Source of the DNA: Anaerolineae bacterium
Lineage (GTDB): Bacteria; Chloroflexota; Anaerolineae; J102
Direction of reading: 5' to 3'
Length of the DNA: 9,212 bases
NCBI GenBank assembly: GCA_026992375.1
Contig: JALXAF010000017.1
Span: 1-9,212 of the forward strand
Of this stretch, positions 1 through 5,885 are shown piece after piece. The notes beneath the pieces were generated by a model. It did no database searches. It was not told the DNA's origin and saw only the letters and a list, made by a program, of their open reading frames with translations. Positions within the stretch are counted from its first letter, which is position 1. Every line of letters begins with the position of its first letter. The translations under genes and the position numbers were made by a program.

Positions 1-202
1 CAAACGCCTGCGCCGCCCAGTGATTCACTACCGGTTCGGAGTTCCCTACCGCTTCAATCTGCCGCCCGAAGCCATCCGCCGCCAGGCCGAGGGCGTCATC
101 ATCGATTACGCCATGCGGCGGCTGGCCCAATGTCTGCCCGAATCCATGCGGGGCGTGTACGCCGATCCGCCGCCTTCCTTACCTTTCGTGGAGGAAATCT
201 GA
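1..202 (+). CDS. C-terminal end of a PlsC-like 1-acyl-glycerol-3-phosphate acyltransferase (5' partial)
   Basis: The frame is open from base 2 and ends at TGA 200-202, giving about 66 residues that continue upstream of the window. The visible part reads as a beta strand plus 'FGVPYRF', then a helix, then 'LPESMRGVYADPP'. The pattern 'FGxPxxL ... LP..xRGxYA' is what I know from the C-terminal end of the PlsC/LPLAT acyltransferases, which move a fatty acyl group onto lysophosphatidic acid at the inner membrane face during phospholipid synthesis. The catalytic HX4D motif would lie upstream and cannot be seen, so the family call depends on this tail alone. The stop overlaps the next gene's ATG by one base, so the two are probably co-transcribed and translationally coupled. 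Confidence 0.62.
   Translation, partial: KRLRRPVIHYRFGVPYRFNLPPEAIRRQAEGVIIDYAMRRLAQCLPESMRGVYADPPPSLPFVEEI
190..195 (+). promoter_or_regulatory. Shine-Dalgarno deciding the start of the MBL hydrolase
   Basis: GGAGGA lies inside the last codons of the upstream gene, six bases before the ATG at 202. It fixes the start at 202 rather than at the in-frame codon at 130, and with the TGATG stop/start overlap it points to translational coupling. Confidence 0.75.
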
Positions 203-1119
203 TGTTCGAGACCATCGATCTACATTTTCAGGGAGAGCCCGAGATCATCGCCAGTTATGTGCTGCGCGGGCCCCGGGGCGTGGCCCTTATCGAAACCGGC
301 CCCGGCTCCACCCAGGAGAATCTGCTGCGGGGTTTGCGCCAATTGGGCATCGCCAAGGAGGAAGTCACCGACATCCTCCTCACCCACATCCATCTGGATC
401 ACGCTGGCGCTGCGGGTTATCTGGCCCGGCTCACCGGAGCCACGGTGCACGTGCATCATGTGGGCGCGCCGCACATGATCAATCCCGCCAAGCTGCTGGC
501 CTCGGCCGGGCGCATCTATGGCGATCAAATGGGGCCGTTGTGGGGAGATTTTCTGCCCGTGCCCAAAGAGCAGATCAACATCCTGAACGACGGCGACGTC
601 ATCGACGCCGCGGGCATGCCGGTCAAGGCCATCGACACGCCCGGGCACGCCTATCATCACATGGCCTACTGGCTGGATGGCGTGTGCTTCACCGGAGATG
701 TAGGTGCGGTGCGTCTGCCCGGTTACGATCACATTCGCCTGCCCACGCCGCCCCCCGAATTTCATCTGGAATTGTGGAAGGAGAGTGTGGCGCGCTTGCG
801 GGCCATGAAGCCCGACGTCATCGTTCCCACCCATTACGGTCGTTATGAGGATGTCGAATCGCACTTCGACGCGGCGCTCGAAAAGCTGGACGCGTTCACC
901 GATTATCTGCGCAAGCGGGTGCAGGCGGGCGACGACGCCGAGACTCTGATGGCGGAGCTGCCCGGCTGGCTGGCGGAGCAGGCCCGGCGCGAGGGCGTGG
1001 CCGAAGAGGGCGTGCATCGCTATGAGGTGGTCGTGCCCAGCTACATGAACGTCACGGGCGTGCTGCGCTACTTTCGCAAGGTGGAAGAGATGGACATTGC
1101 TGGCAATAACCGCCGGTGA
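202..1119 (+). CDS. MBL-fold metallo-hydrolase
   Basis: This encodes a 305-aa soluble protein of the metallo-beta-lactamase superfamily, a binuclear-metal hydrolase fold. The signature THIHLDHAG spans residues 61-69 (His62, His64, Asp66, His67). The further metal ligands expected for the fold are present: His149 in 'DTPGHA', Asp166 in 'FTGDVG' and His211 in 'PTHYGRY'. There is no signal peptide. Residues 220-305 form a helical C-terminal extension typical of the stand-alone hydrolases related to the glyoxalase II and lactonase-like groups. The substrate cannot be read from the sequence; hydroxyacylglutathione-type thioesters or lactones are possible. The start follows an SD within the overlapping upstream gene. 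Its coupling to a PlsC-like gene hints at lipid metabolism or detoxification, but this is only context. Confidence 0.9.
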   Translation: MFETIDLHFQGEPEIIASYVLRGPRGVALIETGPGSTQENLLRGLRQLGIAKEEVTDILLTHIHLDHAGAAGYLARLTGATVHVHHVGAPHMINPAKLLASAGRIYGDQMGPLWGDFLPVPKEQINILNDGDVIDAAGMPVKAIDTPGHAYHHMAYWLDGVCFTGDVGAVRLPGYDHIRLPTPPPEFHLELWKESVARLRAMKPDVIVPTHYGRYEDVESHFDAALEKLDAFTDYLRKRVQAGDDAETLMAELPGWLAEQARREGVAEEGVHRYEVVVPSYMNVTGVLRYFRKVEEMDIAGNNRR

Positions 1120-1134
1120 GACGAGCCCGAATCA

Positions 1135-1169
1135 ATGATCAATGATTGATGATTGATGATTGATGATTA
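1135..1169 (+). repeat. Heptanucleotide tandem repeat, left block
   Basis: Five consecutive 7-bp units follow the consensus ATGATTG: ATGATCA, three perfect ATGATTG, then ATGATTA. The same heptad occurs inverted at 1541-1561, so the two blocks bracket the non-coding region before the SMR gene. Confidence 0.85.
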
Positions 1170-1202
1170 AAGGTAACTACTTAGGTGTAGCCACCATTTT
1201 TT

Positions 1203-1290
1203 GCCACGAAGACACGAAGAAAAGCGAAGGCACGAAGTATTTTTCTTTATTTTTCCTTCGTGCCTTCGAAAAACTTCGAGCCTTCGTGGC
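1203..1290. repeat. Palindromic 'CACGAAG' intergenic element
   Basis: The outer arms GCCACGAAG (1203-1211) and CTTCGTGGC (1282-1290) are perfect inverted copies. Inside, CGAAGGCACGAAG (1225-1237) pairs perfectly over 13 bp with 1256-1268 around an 18-nt T-rich loop. Its left end (1199-1219) recurs with 21 identical bases at 5684-5704. It is a dispersed repeat; the small ORF running through it (1160-1354) is not credible. It may also act as a terminator for the upstream gene. Confidence 0.8.
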
Positions 1291-1311
1291 TTTTGGCGAC
1301 TTAAAGTCAAG

Positions 1312-1361
1312 TACGTTAGCAGTTACGATTAAAGGGAAAACCAGTAACTGCTAAGGTCGTT
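1312..1361. repeat. Dispersed hairpin repeat with a 'GTAACTGCTAAGGTCGTT' arm
   Basis: TTAGCAGTTAC (1316-1326) and GTAACTGCTAA (1344-1354) form an 11-bp perfect stem with a 17-nt loop. The left arm with its flanks (17 bp, 1312-1328) is repeated directly at 1503-1519, and the right arm (18 bp, 1344-1361) is repeated at 5650-5667. Three sites in two intergenic regions mark it as a mobile or amplified short repeat. Confidence 0.75.
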
Positions 1362-1373
1362 TTCGCTTGCATT

Positions 1374-1474
1374 AACCTGACAGGTTCCTTTGACAACGAT
1401 TCAGAGCCTTGCACGCTTCATTGCCGGCAGAAAACCGCACGTCCTACCGCCAGGGTTACGAGAACCTGTCAGGT
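1374..1474. repeat. Inverted pair of ACCTGACAGGT palindromes
   Basis: AACCTG-A-CAGGTT (1374-1386) is itself a perfect odd palindrome. ACCTGACAGGTTC (1375-1387) has a perfect 13-bp inverted copy at 1462-1474. The 74 bp between them hold no gene. Either the pair ends a small repeat element or the two sites are binding sites for a dimeric regulator upstream of the SMR gene; the sequence does not decide. Confidence 0.65.
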
Positions 1475-1502
1475 GTGAGTGGAAAAAGACAACCAACCGG
1501 CA

Positions 1503-1519
1503 TACGTTAGCAGTTACGA
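1503..1519 (+). repeat. Second copy of the TACGTTAGCAGTTACGA repeat
   Basis: This is a 17-bp exact direct repeat of 1312-1328, sited 80 bp upstream of the SMR start and without its pairing arm. Confidence 0.75.
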
Positions 1520-1540
1520 AAACCATGCTAATTCCACCTT

Positions 1541-1561
1541 TGATCATTGATCATTAATCAT
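1541..1561 (-). repeat. Heptanucleotide repeat, right block (inverted)
   Basis: Three 7-bp units (TGATCAT, TGATCAT, TAATCAT) are the reverse complement of the heptad family at 1135-1169. The bracketed segment 1135-1561 carries all the other repeats of this gap. Confidence 0.8.
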
Positions 1562-1597
1562 TGAAACGACCATCAGCTTGCACGCCCGAGCGATCTC

Positions 1598-1936
1598 ATG
1601 TCTCTCCCCCAGTTTCTCCTTCTCCTCCTCGCCATCGGCCTGGAGGTGCTGGCCACCCTCTCGCTGAAGCTTTCCGAGGGATTCACCCGGCTGATCCCCA
1701 GCATCCTGGTGGCGGTGGGCTATGGTTTCGCCTTCTATCTGCAGGCGCTGTTGCTCAAGCAAAACGTTCCCGTGGGCGTCATCTACGCCATCTGGTCGGG
1801 CCTGGGCACGGTGAGCGTTGCGCTCATAGCCGTGTGGCTGTGGGGTGAAAAGCTCTCGCTGCCCGCCATCCTTGGCATCGCCCTGGTCATCGTCGGCGTG
1901 GCGCTCATCAATCTCACCACGCAAAACGCACATTAG
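1598..1936 (+). CDS. Small multidrug resistance (SMR/EmrE-type) efflux transporter
   Basis: This is a 112-aa integral inner-membrane protein with four predicted helices (about residues 3-20, 31-50, 57-80 and 87-106). The length is normal for the family. The essential membrane glutamate is Glu16 in 'GLEVLATLSLKLSEGFTRL', which closely follows the EmrE helix-1 pattern, and 'YAIWSGLGTV' at about 65-74 is the conserved helix-3 block with the substrate-lining Trp. Family members work as antiparallel dimers and export cationic antiseptics and dyes, or guanidinium, in exchange for protons. No strong SD precedes the ATG. The gene stands alone between repeat-rich gaps, so no partner subunit is visible. 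I cannot separate the multidrug and guanidinium-exporter subtypes by eye, although the close match to EmrE favours the former. Confidence 0.93.
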   Translation: MSLPQFLLLLLAIGLEVLATLSLKLSEGFTRLIPSILVAVGYGFAFYLQALLLKQNVPVGVIYAIWSGLGTVSVALIAVWLWGEKLSLPAILGIALVIVGVALINLTTQNAH

Positions 1937-2039
1937 GTATTATTGGAAATAACCGCTATTCATTAATCATCTGTGCGTTGTCAACAGCATGATGCCAGGC
2001 GCTAGCAACAAGTCTCTTATTTCCGATAACGTCTATTGA

Positions 2040-2060
2040 ACGCGAGCAGTCGGCTCGCGT
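2040..2060. promoter_or_regulatory. Perfect hairpin in the kinase leader
   Basis: ACGCGAGC (2040-2047) pairs with GCTCGCGT (2053-2060) around a 5-nt loop, ending 31 bases before the kinase SD. No U-tract follows, so it is not a standard terminator. It could be an operator for a sugar-responsive repressor or an mRNA hairpin. The rest of 1937-2103 shows no further clear signal. Confidence 0.5.
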
Positions 2061-2091
2061 GTCAGACCTCAAAATAACATCACACTTCCCC

Positions 2092-2096
2092 GGAGA
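2092..2096 (+). promoter_or_regulatory. Shine-Dalgarno deciding the kinase start
   Basis: GGAGA lies seven bases before the ATG at 2104. The upstream in-frame GTG at 2059 has no SD and sits inside a hairpin, so 2104 is preferred. Confidence 0.7.
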
Positions 2097-2103
2097 AAGC
2101 CCC

Positions 2104-3696
2104 ATGTCTCCCTCCGATCCCCACATCCTCGTCATCGATCTGGGCACCACGGCCTGCAAGACGGGCCTAGTCACGCCCAATGGCAAAGTCGTGGCTTATG
2201 TCAGCGAGGCCGACGCCACGCCCGTGCATTTCGGGCCCGGCGGCAAGGCCGAACAAGACCCCGCGGACTGGTGGGCGGTGATCACCCGCAACGTGCGCCG
2301 GGTGCTGGCCCAAAGCGACATCGCCCCATCGCGTATCGCGGGCATTGGGGTGAGCGCGCACTGGTCGGGCACGGTGGCGGTGGATGAGCAGGGCGAGCCC
2401 CTGGGCAATGCCATCATCTGGATGGACAGCCGCGGCGCGCCGTATGTGGCGGAAGTGACGGGCGGATTTCCCAAAGTCGAAGGCTATGGCGTGCGCAAGC
2501 TCATCACCTGGCTGCGATTGACCGCGGGCATGCCCACTCGCAGCGGCAAGGACAGCATCGCACACATTCTCTATCTGCAACGCCAGGAGCCAGAGCGCTA
2601 TCGTGCGGCGCACAAATTCCTGGAAGTCAAAGATTACATCAATCTGAAGCTCACAGGCCGATTCGCCACCGACCCGGCCACCATCACCCTGCACTGGGCG
2701 ACCGATAACCGGGATCTCGACAACGTTTACTATCATCCGCAACTGCTGGACTGGCTGGGCGTCGATGGCGACAAGCTGCCCGAGATATTGCCCACCAACG
2801 CGGTGCTGGGCCCGCTGCTGCCCGAGGCGGCCGAGGCGTTTGGCGTTCCCGCGGGCATCCCCGTGACCATGGGCGCGCCCGATGTGCACGCGCCGGTGCT
2901 GGGTTCGGGCGCGGTGGATGATTTCCATCCTCACGTCTATGTGGGCACCTCCTCCTGGTTTAGCTGCCATGTGCCTTTCAAGAAGACCGACATCTTCCAC
3001 AACTTGGCTTCCCTGCCCTCTTCTGCGCCCGGGCGCTATTTCGTAGTAAACGAGCAGGAGACCGCGGGCGCATCCCTCACTTTTTTGCGCGACGCCTTCT
3101 TCTTCGGCCAGGACGCTCTGGGAGACTGTCCCGCGCCCGAGGACGCGTACCAGCGCTTCGACCAACTGGCCGCACAGGCGCAGCCGGGCAGCGGCGGGCT
3201 CATCTTCACGCCCTGGCTCTATGGCGAGCGTACGCCTGTCGAGGAATCCACCCTTCGAGCGGGCTTCTACAACCTTTCGCTCACCACCACCCGAGCCGAT
3301 CTGGTGCGGGCGGTGATGGAGGGCGTGGCCTATAACACCCGCTGGCTGCAAGGTTATGTCGAGAAACTGGCGGGGAGAGGCGAGCTGGGCCCGGTGAACT
3401 TCGTGGGCGGCGGCGCGAATTCCGAGATCTGGAGCCAGATCTTCGCGGACGTGCTCAAGCGCCCCATCCAGCAGGTGAAGGACCCTCAGGCCGCGGGCCT
3501 GCGCGGCGTGGCTGTGCTCGCGGGCATCGCCCTGAACCTGACCACCCTGGAGGATTACGCCCGGCACGTGGAAATCGCCCGCACCTACCAGCCCAACCCC
3601 GAGGTTGCGCCCATCTATGACGAACTTTTCGCGACCTATCTCGAAATCTACAAACGCAACAGCCCGATCTACAAGAAGCTGAACAAACCGCATTGA
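2104..3696 (+). CDS. FGGY-family carbohydrate kinase, xylulokinase-like
   Basis: This is a 530-aa cytosolic sugar kinase of the actin-like ATPase fold. It should transfer the ATP gamma-phosphate to a sugar or polyol and so commit it to the pentose phosphate or a related pathway. Residues 8-21 carry the first phosphate loop (Asp12 in 'VIDLGTTACKTG'). 'WMDSRG' at 106-111 is the block that binds sugar in xylulokinases. Asp260 in 'GAPDVHAPVLGSGA' is the likely catalytic base. 'VGTSSW' at 280-285 is the second phosphate loop, and 'VGGGANSEIW' at 434-443 is the adenosine-binding loop. The length is near the usual 490-530. The overall pattern fits xylulokinase best, but no isomerase or transporter gene lies nearby to confirm the substrate. 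The start follows a good SD. Confidence 0.88.
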   Translation: MSPSDPHILVIDLGTTACKTGLVTPNGKVVAYVSEADATPVHFGPGGKAEQDPADWWAVITRNVRRVLAQSDIAPSRIAGIGVSAHWSGTVAVDEQGEPLGNAIIWMDSRGAPYVAEVTGGFPKVEGYGVRKLITWLRLTAGMPTRSGKDSIAHILYLQRQEPERYRAAHKFLEVKDYINLKLTGRFATDPATITLHWATDNRDLDNVYYHPQLLDWLGVDGDKLPEILPTNAVLGPLLPEAAEAFGVPAGIPVTMGAPDVHAPVLGSGAVDDFHPHVYVGTSSWFSCHVPFKKTDIFHNLASLPSSAPGRYFVVNEQETAGASLTFLRDAFFFGQDALGDCPAPEDAYQRFDQLAAQAQPGSGGLIFTPWLYGERTPVEESTLRAGFYNLSLTTTRADLVRAVMEGVAYNTRWLQGYVEKLAGRGELGPVNFVGGGANSEIWSQIFADVLKRPIQQVKDPQAAGLRGVAVLAGIALNLTTLEDYARHVEIARTYQPNPEVAPIYDELFATYLEIYKRNSPIYKKLNKPH

Positions 3697-3703
3697 AAAG
3701 ATC

Positions 3704-3873
3704 GGCATGGTTCATTTTCATGCAAAACGATCTTTACAATTTCTCCGTCAAACGTCATACGTCAAACGTGAAAAAGAGAGCCTTTTTCGCCACGTTTTGA
3801 CGTTTGACCTATTTTGCCAAGCATCAACCACGTGAAATTGTAACGATGAAGGAAGGATGATCTGAACCAAGCC
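3704..3873. repeat. Long imperfect palindrome downstream of the kinase
   Basis: There are three nested arm pairs. The outer pair is GGCATGGTTCA (3704-3714) with TGAACCAAGCC (3863-3873), one mismatch. The middle pair is TTACAATTTC (3734-3743) with GAAATTGTAA (3834-3843), perfect. The inner arms 3747-3775 and 3783-3808 carry the motif GTCAAACGT and an A5/T5 tract with small bulges. The inner hairpin, with its T-tract, could terminate kinase transcription. The whole looks like a folded-back repeat element rather than a simple terminator. Confidence 0.65.
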
Positions 3874-3893
3874 AAAAGATCTCACGCAAAGCA

Positions 3894-3950
3894 TGTCCTG
3901 AGCCTGTCCTGAACGAAGAGAAGGGCCTCGCCGAAGGGACGCCAGGACGC
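3894..3950. repeat. 'TGTCCTGA' intergenic repeat
   Basis: TGTCCTGA occurs at 3894-3901 and again 11 bp later at 3905-3912, followed by GAAGGG and GAAG motifs. This composition is typical of dispersed intergenic repeats in environmental bacteria. No coding potential was recognised. Confidence 0.4.
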
Positions 3951-3958
3951 GAAGGGAA

Positions 3959-4019
3959 TACGTCATTTCGAGGGAGCGCAGCGCCCGAGAAATCCCCCTA
4001 CAAACGCTGAGATGACGTA
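3959..4019. repeat. 61-bp palindromic repeat, copy A
   Basis: The ends TACGTCAT (3959-3966) and ATGACGTA (4012-4019) are perfect inverted repeats. The inner block 3964-3997 (CATTTCGAGGGAGCGCAGCG and onward) matches the reverse complement of 7607-7640 at 33 of 34 positions. It lies 57 bp upstream of the lyase start. Confidence 0.8.
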
Positions 4020-4075
4020 CTGAGGGATTTTTCAAAATGCGGCGCACCTGCAGACCTTAATCGAGCAAAAACATA

Positions 4076-5623
4076 ATGGACACCGATAGATTACTGAATT
4101 TCACCGGCAAACTCCCCAAACGCCTGCACGGGCCTCTGGAAAAAGCCATGCGCAAACTGCCGGGCGTGCAGAAAATGATGGACGCCGAATACAAGGCCCT
4201 GCTGGCCGATATGGAAAAAGATCTGCGTCCCTATGACGACATGATCCCACCCTTCTCGCAGATGCCCGACCAGGGGCTGCCGATAGAGGAGATCATGGGC
4301 ATGATGCGCCAGATGCAGGAAAAGGAGGACAAGCGCTGGCGCGACGGTTACGCCTCGGGCGCGGTTTATCATGGCGACCCCGAGCACATCGCCTTTATGA
4401 ACCGGGTCTACGCCCTGCATTCGCAGACAAACCCCCTGCACGCCGACCTGTGGCCCAGCGCCGTCAAGTACGATGCAGAGATTGTGGCCATGACCGCGGA
4501 CATGCTCCATGCTGATGAGGCCGAGCGGCTGCATCCGGGCACAAAGGTGTGCGGCTCGGTGACCTCGGGCGGCACCGAAAGCATTCTCATGGCCATGAAG
4601 TCCTACCGGGATTGGGCGCGGCGGAGGAAGGGAATCAAAAATCCCAACATCGTCATTCCCATCACCGCCCATCCCGCTTTCGACAAAGCTGGCGAATATT
4701 TCGATATCCAGGTCATTCGCACGCCCGTGGGCCCCGATTATCGCGCCGACATGCGGGCTATGCAGAAGGCCATCAACAAGAACACCATCGCCCTGGCGGG
4801 CTCGGCTCCCACCTTCCCCCACGGCGTCATCGATCCCATCCCCGAGATGTCGGCTCTGGCCCACGAACAGGGCGTTGGCTTCCACACCGACGCCTGCCTG
4901 GGCGGATTCATCGTTCCCTGGGCGGAAAAACTGGGCTATCCTGTTCCGGTCATCGATTTTCGGCTGCCCGGCGTCACCACTATCTCGGTGGATACGCACA
5001 AATACGGCTACACGGCCAAAGGAACGTCGGTGGCGCTTTACCGGCATCCGGGCCTGCGGCGTTATCAGTATTTCTCAGTCACCGATTGGCCCGGCGGCCT
5101 TTACGCCTCGCCCACCATGACAGGCAGCAGGCCGGGCGGACTTATGGCCGTGGCCTGGGCCGTGATGGTGAAGCTGGGTCGCGAGGGGTATCTAGACGCG
5201 GCCCGACGCATCCTGGAGACAGGCGAGCAGATTCGCGAAGGCATCGCCCGCATTCCGGGCCTGTACGTGCTGGGCGATCCTCTGTGGATCATCGCCTTTG
5301 GGTCAAACGAGGTGGACATCTATCGGGTGCTGGACGCCCTCGCCCACCGCGGCTGGAGTCTGAGCGGCCTGCAATTCCCGGCAGCCATCCACATCGCGGT
5401 CACCCTGCGTCATACGCAACCAGGCGTACCCGAGCGATTCCTGGCCGATCTGGCGGACGCGGTGGAAGAAGTGCGGGTTCAGCCCCCGAGCAGCGGCGGC
5501 ATGGCCCCCATCTACGGCATGGCCGCATCCATCCCCTTCCGCGGCATGGTGAATGACATTCTGCAGCGTTACATGGATCTTCTGTACAAGGTTCCCAAGT
5601 CCGGGCGCAGGCGCCTGCGGTGA
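4076..5623 (+). CDS. Sphingosine-1-phosphate lyase-like PLP-dependent enzyme
   Basis: This is a 515-aa group II PLP decarboxylase-family protein very like sphingosine-1-phosphate lyase, which splits long-chain base phosphates into phosphoethanolamine and a fatty aldehyde. Conserved blocks, in order: 'NPLHADLWPS' at 119-128; 'GSVTSGGTESILMAMKSYRDWA' at 160-181 (phosphate-binding Ser/Gly/Thr); His199; 'PTFPHGVIDPIPE' at 245-257; 'DACLGGF' at 272-278, with Asp272 for the pyridine nitrogen; 'SVDTHKYGY' at 304-312, with Lys309 as the Schiff-base lysine; 'ASPTMTGSRPGG' at 344-355; and 'MAPIYGMA' near the C-terminus. From memory these match the human enzyme almost block for block. Unlike the eukaryotic form it has no N-terminal membrane helix, so it should be soluble like the known bacterial ones. 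No clear SD precedes the ATG. A wider relative acting on another phospho-amine cannot be excluded. Confidence 0.88.
   Translation: MDTDRLLNFTGKLPKRLHGPLEKAMRKLPGVQKMMDAEYKALLADMEKDLRPYDDMIPPFSQMPDQGLPIEEIMGMMRQMQEKEDKRWRDGYASGAVYHGDPEHIAFMNRVYALHSQTNPLHADLWPSAVKYDAEIVAMTADMLHADEAERLHPGTKVCGSVTSGGTESILMAMKSYRDWARRRKGIKNPNIVIPITAHPAFDKAGEYFDIQVIRTPVGPDYRADMRAMQKAINKNTIALAGSAPTFPHGVIDPIPEMSALAHEQGVGFHTDACLGGFIVPWAEKLGYPVPVIDFRLPGVTTISVDTHKYGYTAKGTSVALYRHPGLRRYQYFSVTDWPGGLYASPTMTGSRPGGLMAVAWAVMVKLGREGYLDAARRILETGEQIREGIARIPGLYVLGDPLWIIAFGSNEVDIYRVLDALAHRGWSLSGLQFPAAIHIAVTLRHTQPGVPERFLADLADAVEEVRVQPPSSGGMAPIYGMAASIPFRGMVNDILQRYMDLLYKVPKSGRRRLR
5606..5619. repeat. 14-bp perfect palindrome at the lyase 3' end
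   Basis: CGCAGGCGCCTGCG lies over the last codons and encodes part of the arginine-rich tail. No T-tract follows. It could weakly slow transcription, or it may be chance in GC-rich DNA. Confidence 0.35.
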
Positions 5624-5649
5624 AAGACTGGCGGTAAATAGCGTTTTGC

Positions 5650-5704
5650 GTAACTGCTAAGGTCGTTGGCCCCAATCGCCCTCTTTTGCCACGAAGACAC
5701 GAAG
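5650..5704. repeat. Second copies of two dispersed repeats
   Basis: GTAACTGCTAAGGTCGTT (5650-5667) is identical to 1344-1361, and 5684-5704 is identical over 21 bases to 1199-1219 (the CACGAAG element end). The same two repeats occur together in both gaps but in the opposite order. The remainder to 5840 is AT-richer, with 'CTTTGCG' repeats and no credible gene. Confidence 0.75.
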
Positions 5705-5842
5705 GCATTCAAAAAAGATTTTATCCGTGTTTTTTCGTATCCGTGTTGAGTGAACAGGGCCACGTTGGTAGTTACCGTTTTTCTTTGACTCTTTTTCTCT
5801 TTGCGGCTCTGCGTCTTTGCGTGAGATTGATTCTCATAGCAG

Positions 5843-5876
5843 AAGACCTCCAAGGCCCAAAAACCTCGGAGGTCTT
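5843..5876. terminator. Hairpin between convergent genes, probable bidirectional terminator
   Basis: AAGACCTCC (5843-5851) pairs perfectly with GGAGGTCTT (5868-5876). The 16-nt loop contains a further short AGG/CCT pairing around an A-run. It lies between the plus-strand lyase gene and the end of the minus-strand operon, ten bases from the latter's stop, where a shared terminator is expected. The T-tract is short, so termination is an inference. Confidence 0.6.
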
Positions 5877-5885
5877 TGCGGTTCA

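Noticed and set aside
220..1017. 265-aa minus-strand ORF across the MBL gene
   Set aside because: It is antisense to a gene with a complete metal-binding motif and shows no recognisable domain; GC-rich codon use opens the opposite frame.
1160..1354. 64-aa ORF before the SMR gene
   Set aside because: It lies wholly in palindromic repeats, and its 'protein' only translates the CACGAAG hairpin arms.
1135..1561. Possible CRISPR array from the repeated short units
   Set aside because: The units are 7 bp, directly adjacent without spacers, and no cas gene is present.
1976..1990. LacI-like operator or -35 box (GCGTTGTCAACAGC) upstream of the kinase
   Set aside because: The symmetry is short and imperfect and no -10 box stands at the right distance.
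2059..2103. Alternative GTG start of the kinase at 2059
   Set aside because: It has no SD, lies in a hairpin arm, and the extra residues are not part of the family; the ATG at 2104 has an SD.
2167..3708. 513-aa minus-strand ORF across the kinase
   Set aside because: It mirrors the FGGY kinase gene and is rich in His/Arg/Gly as expected of a shadow frame; the kinase motifs on the plus strand are unambiguous.
4549..5556. 335-aa plus-strand ORF in another frame of the lyase gene
   Set aside because: Arg/His/Pro-rich shadow frame without SD; the lyase frame is conserved through this whole span.
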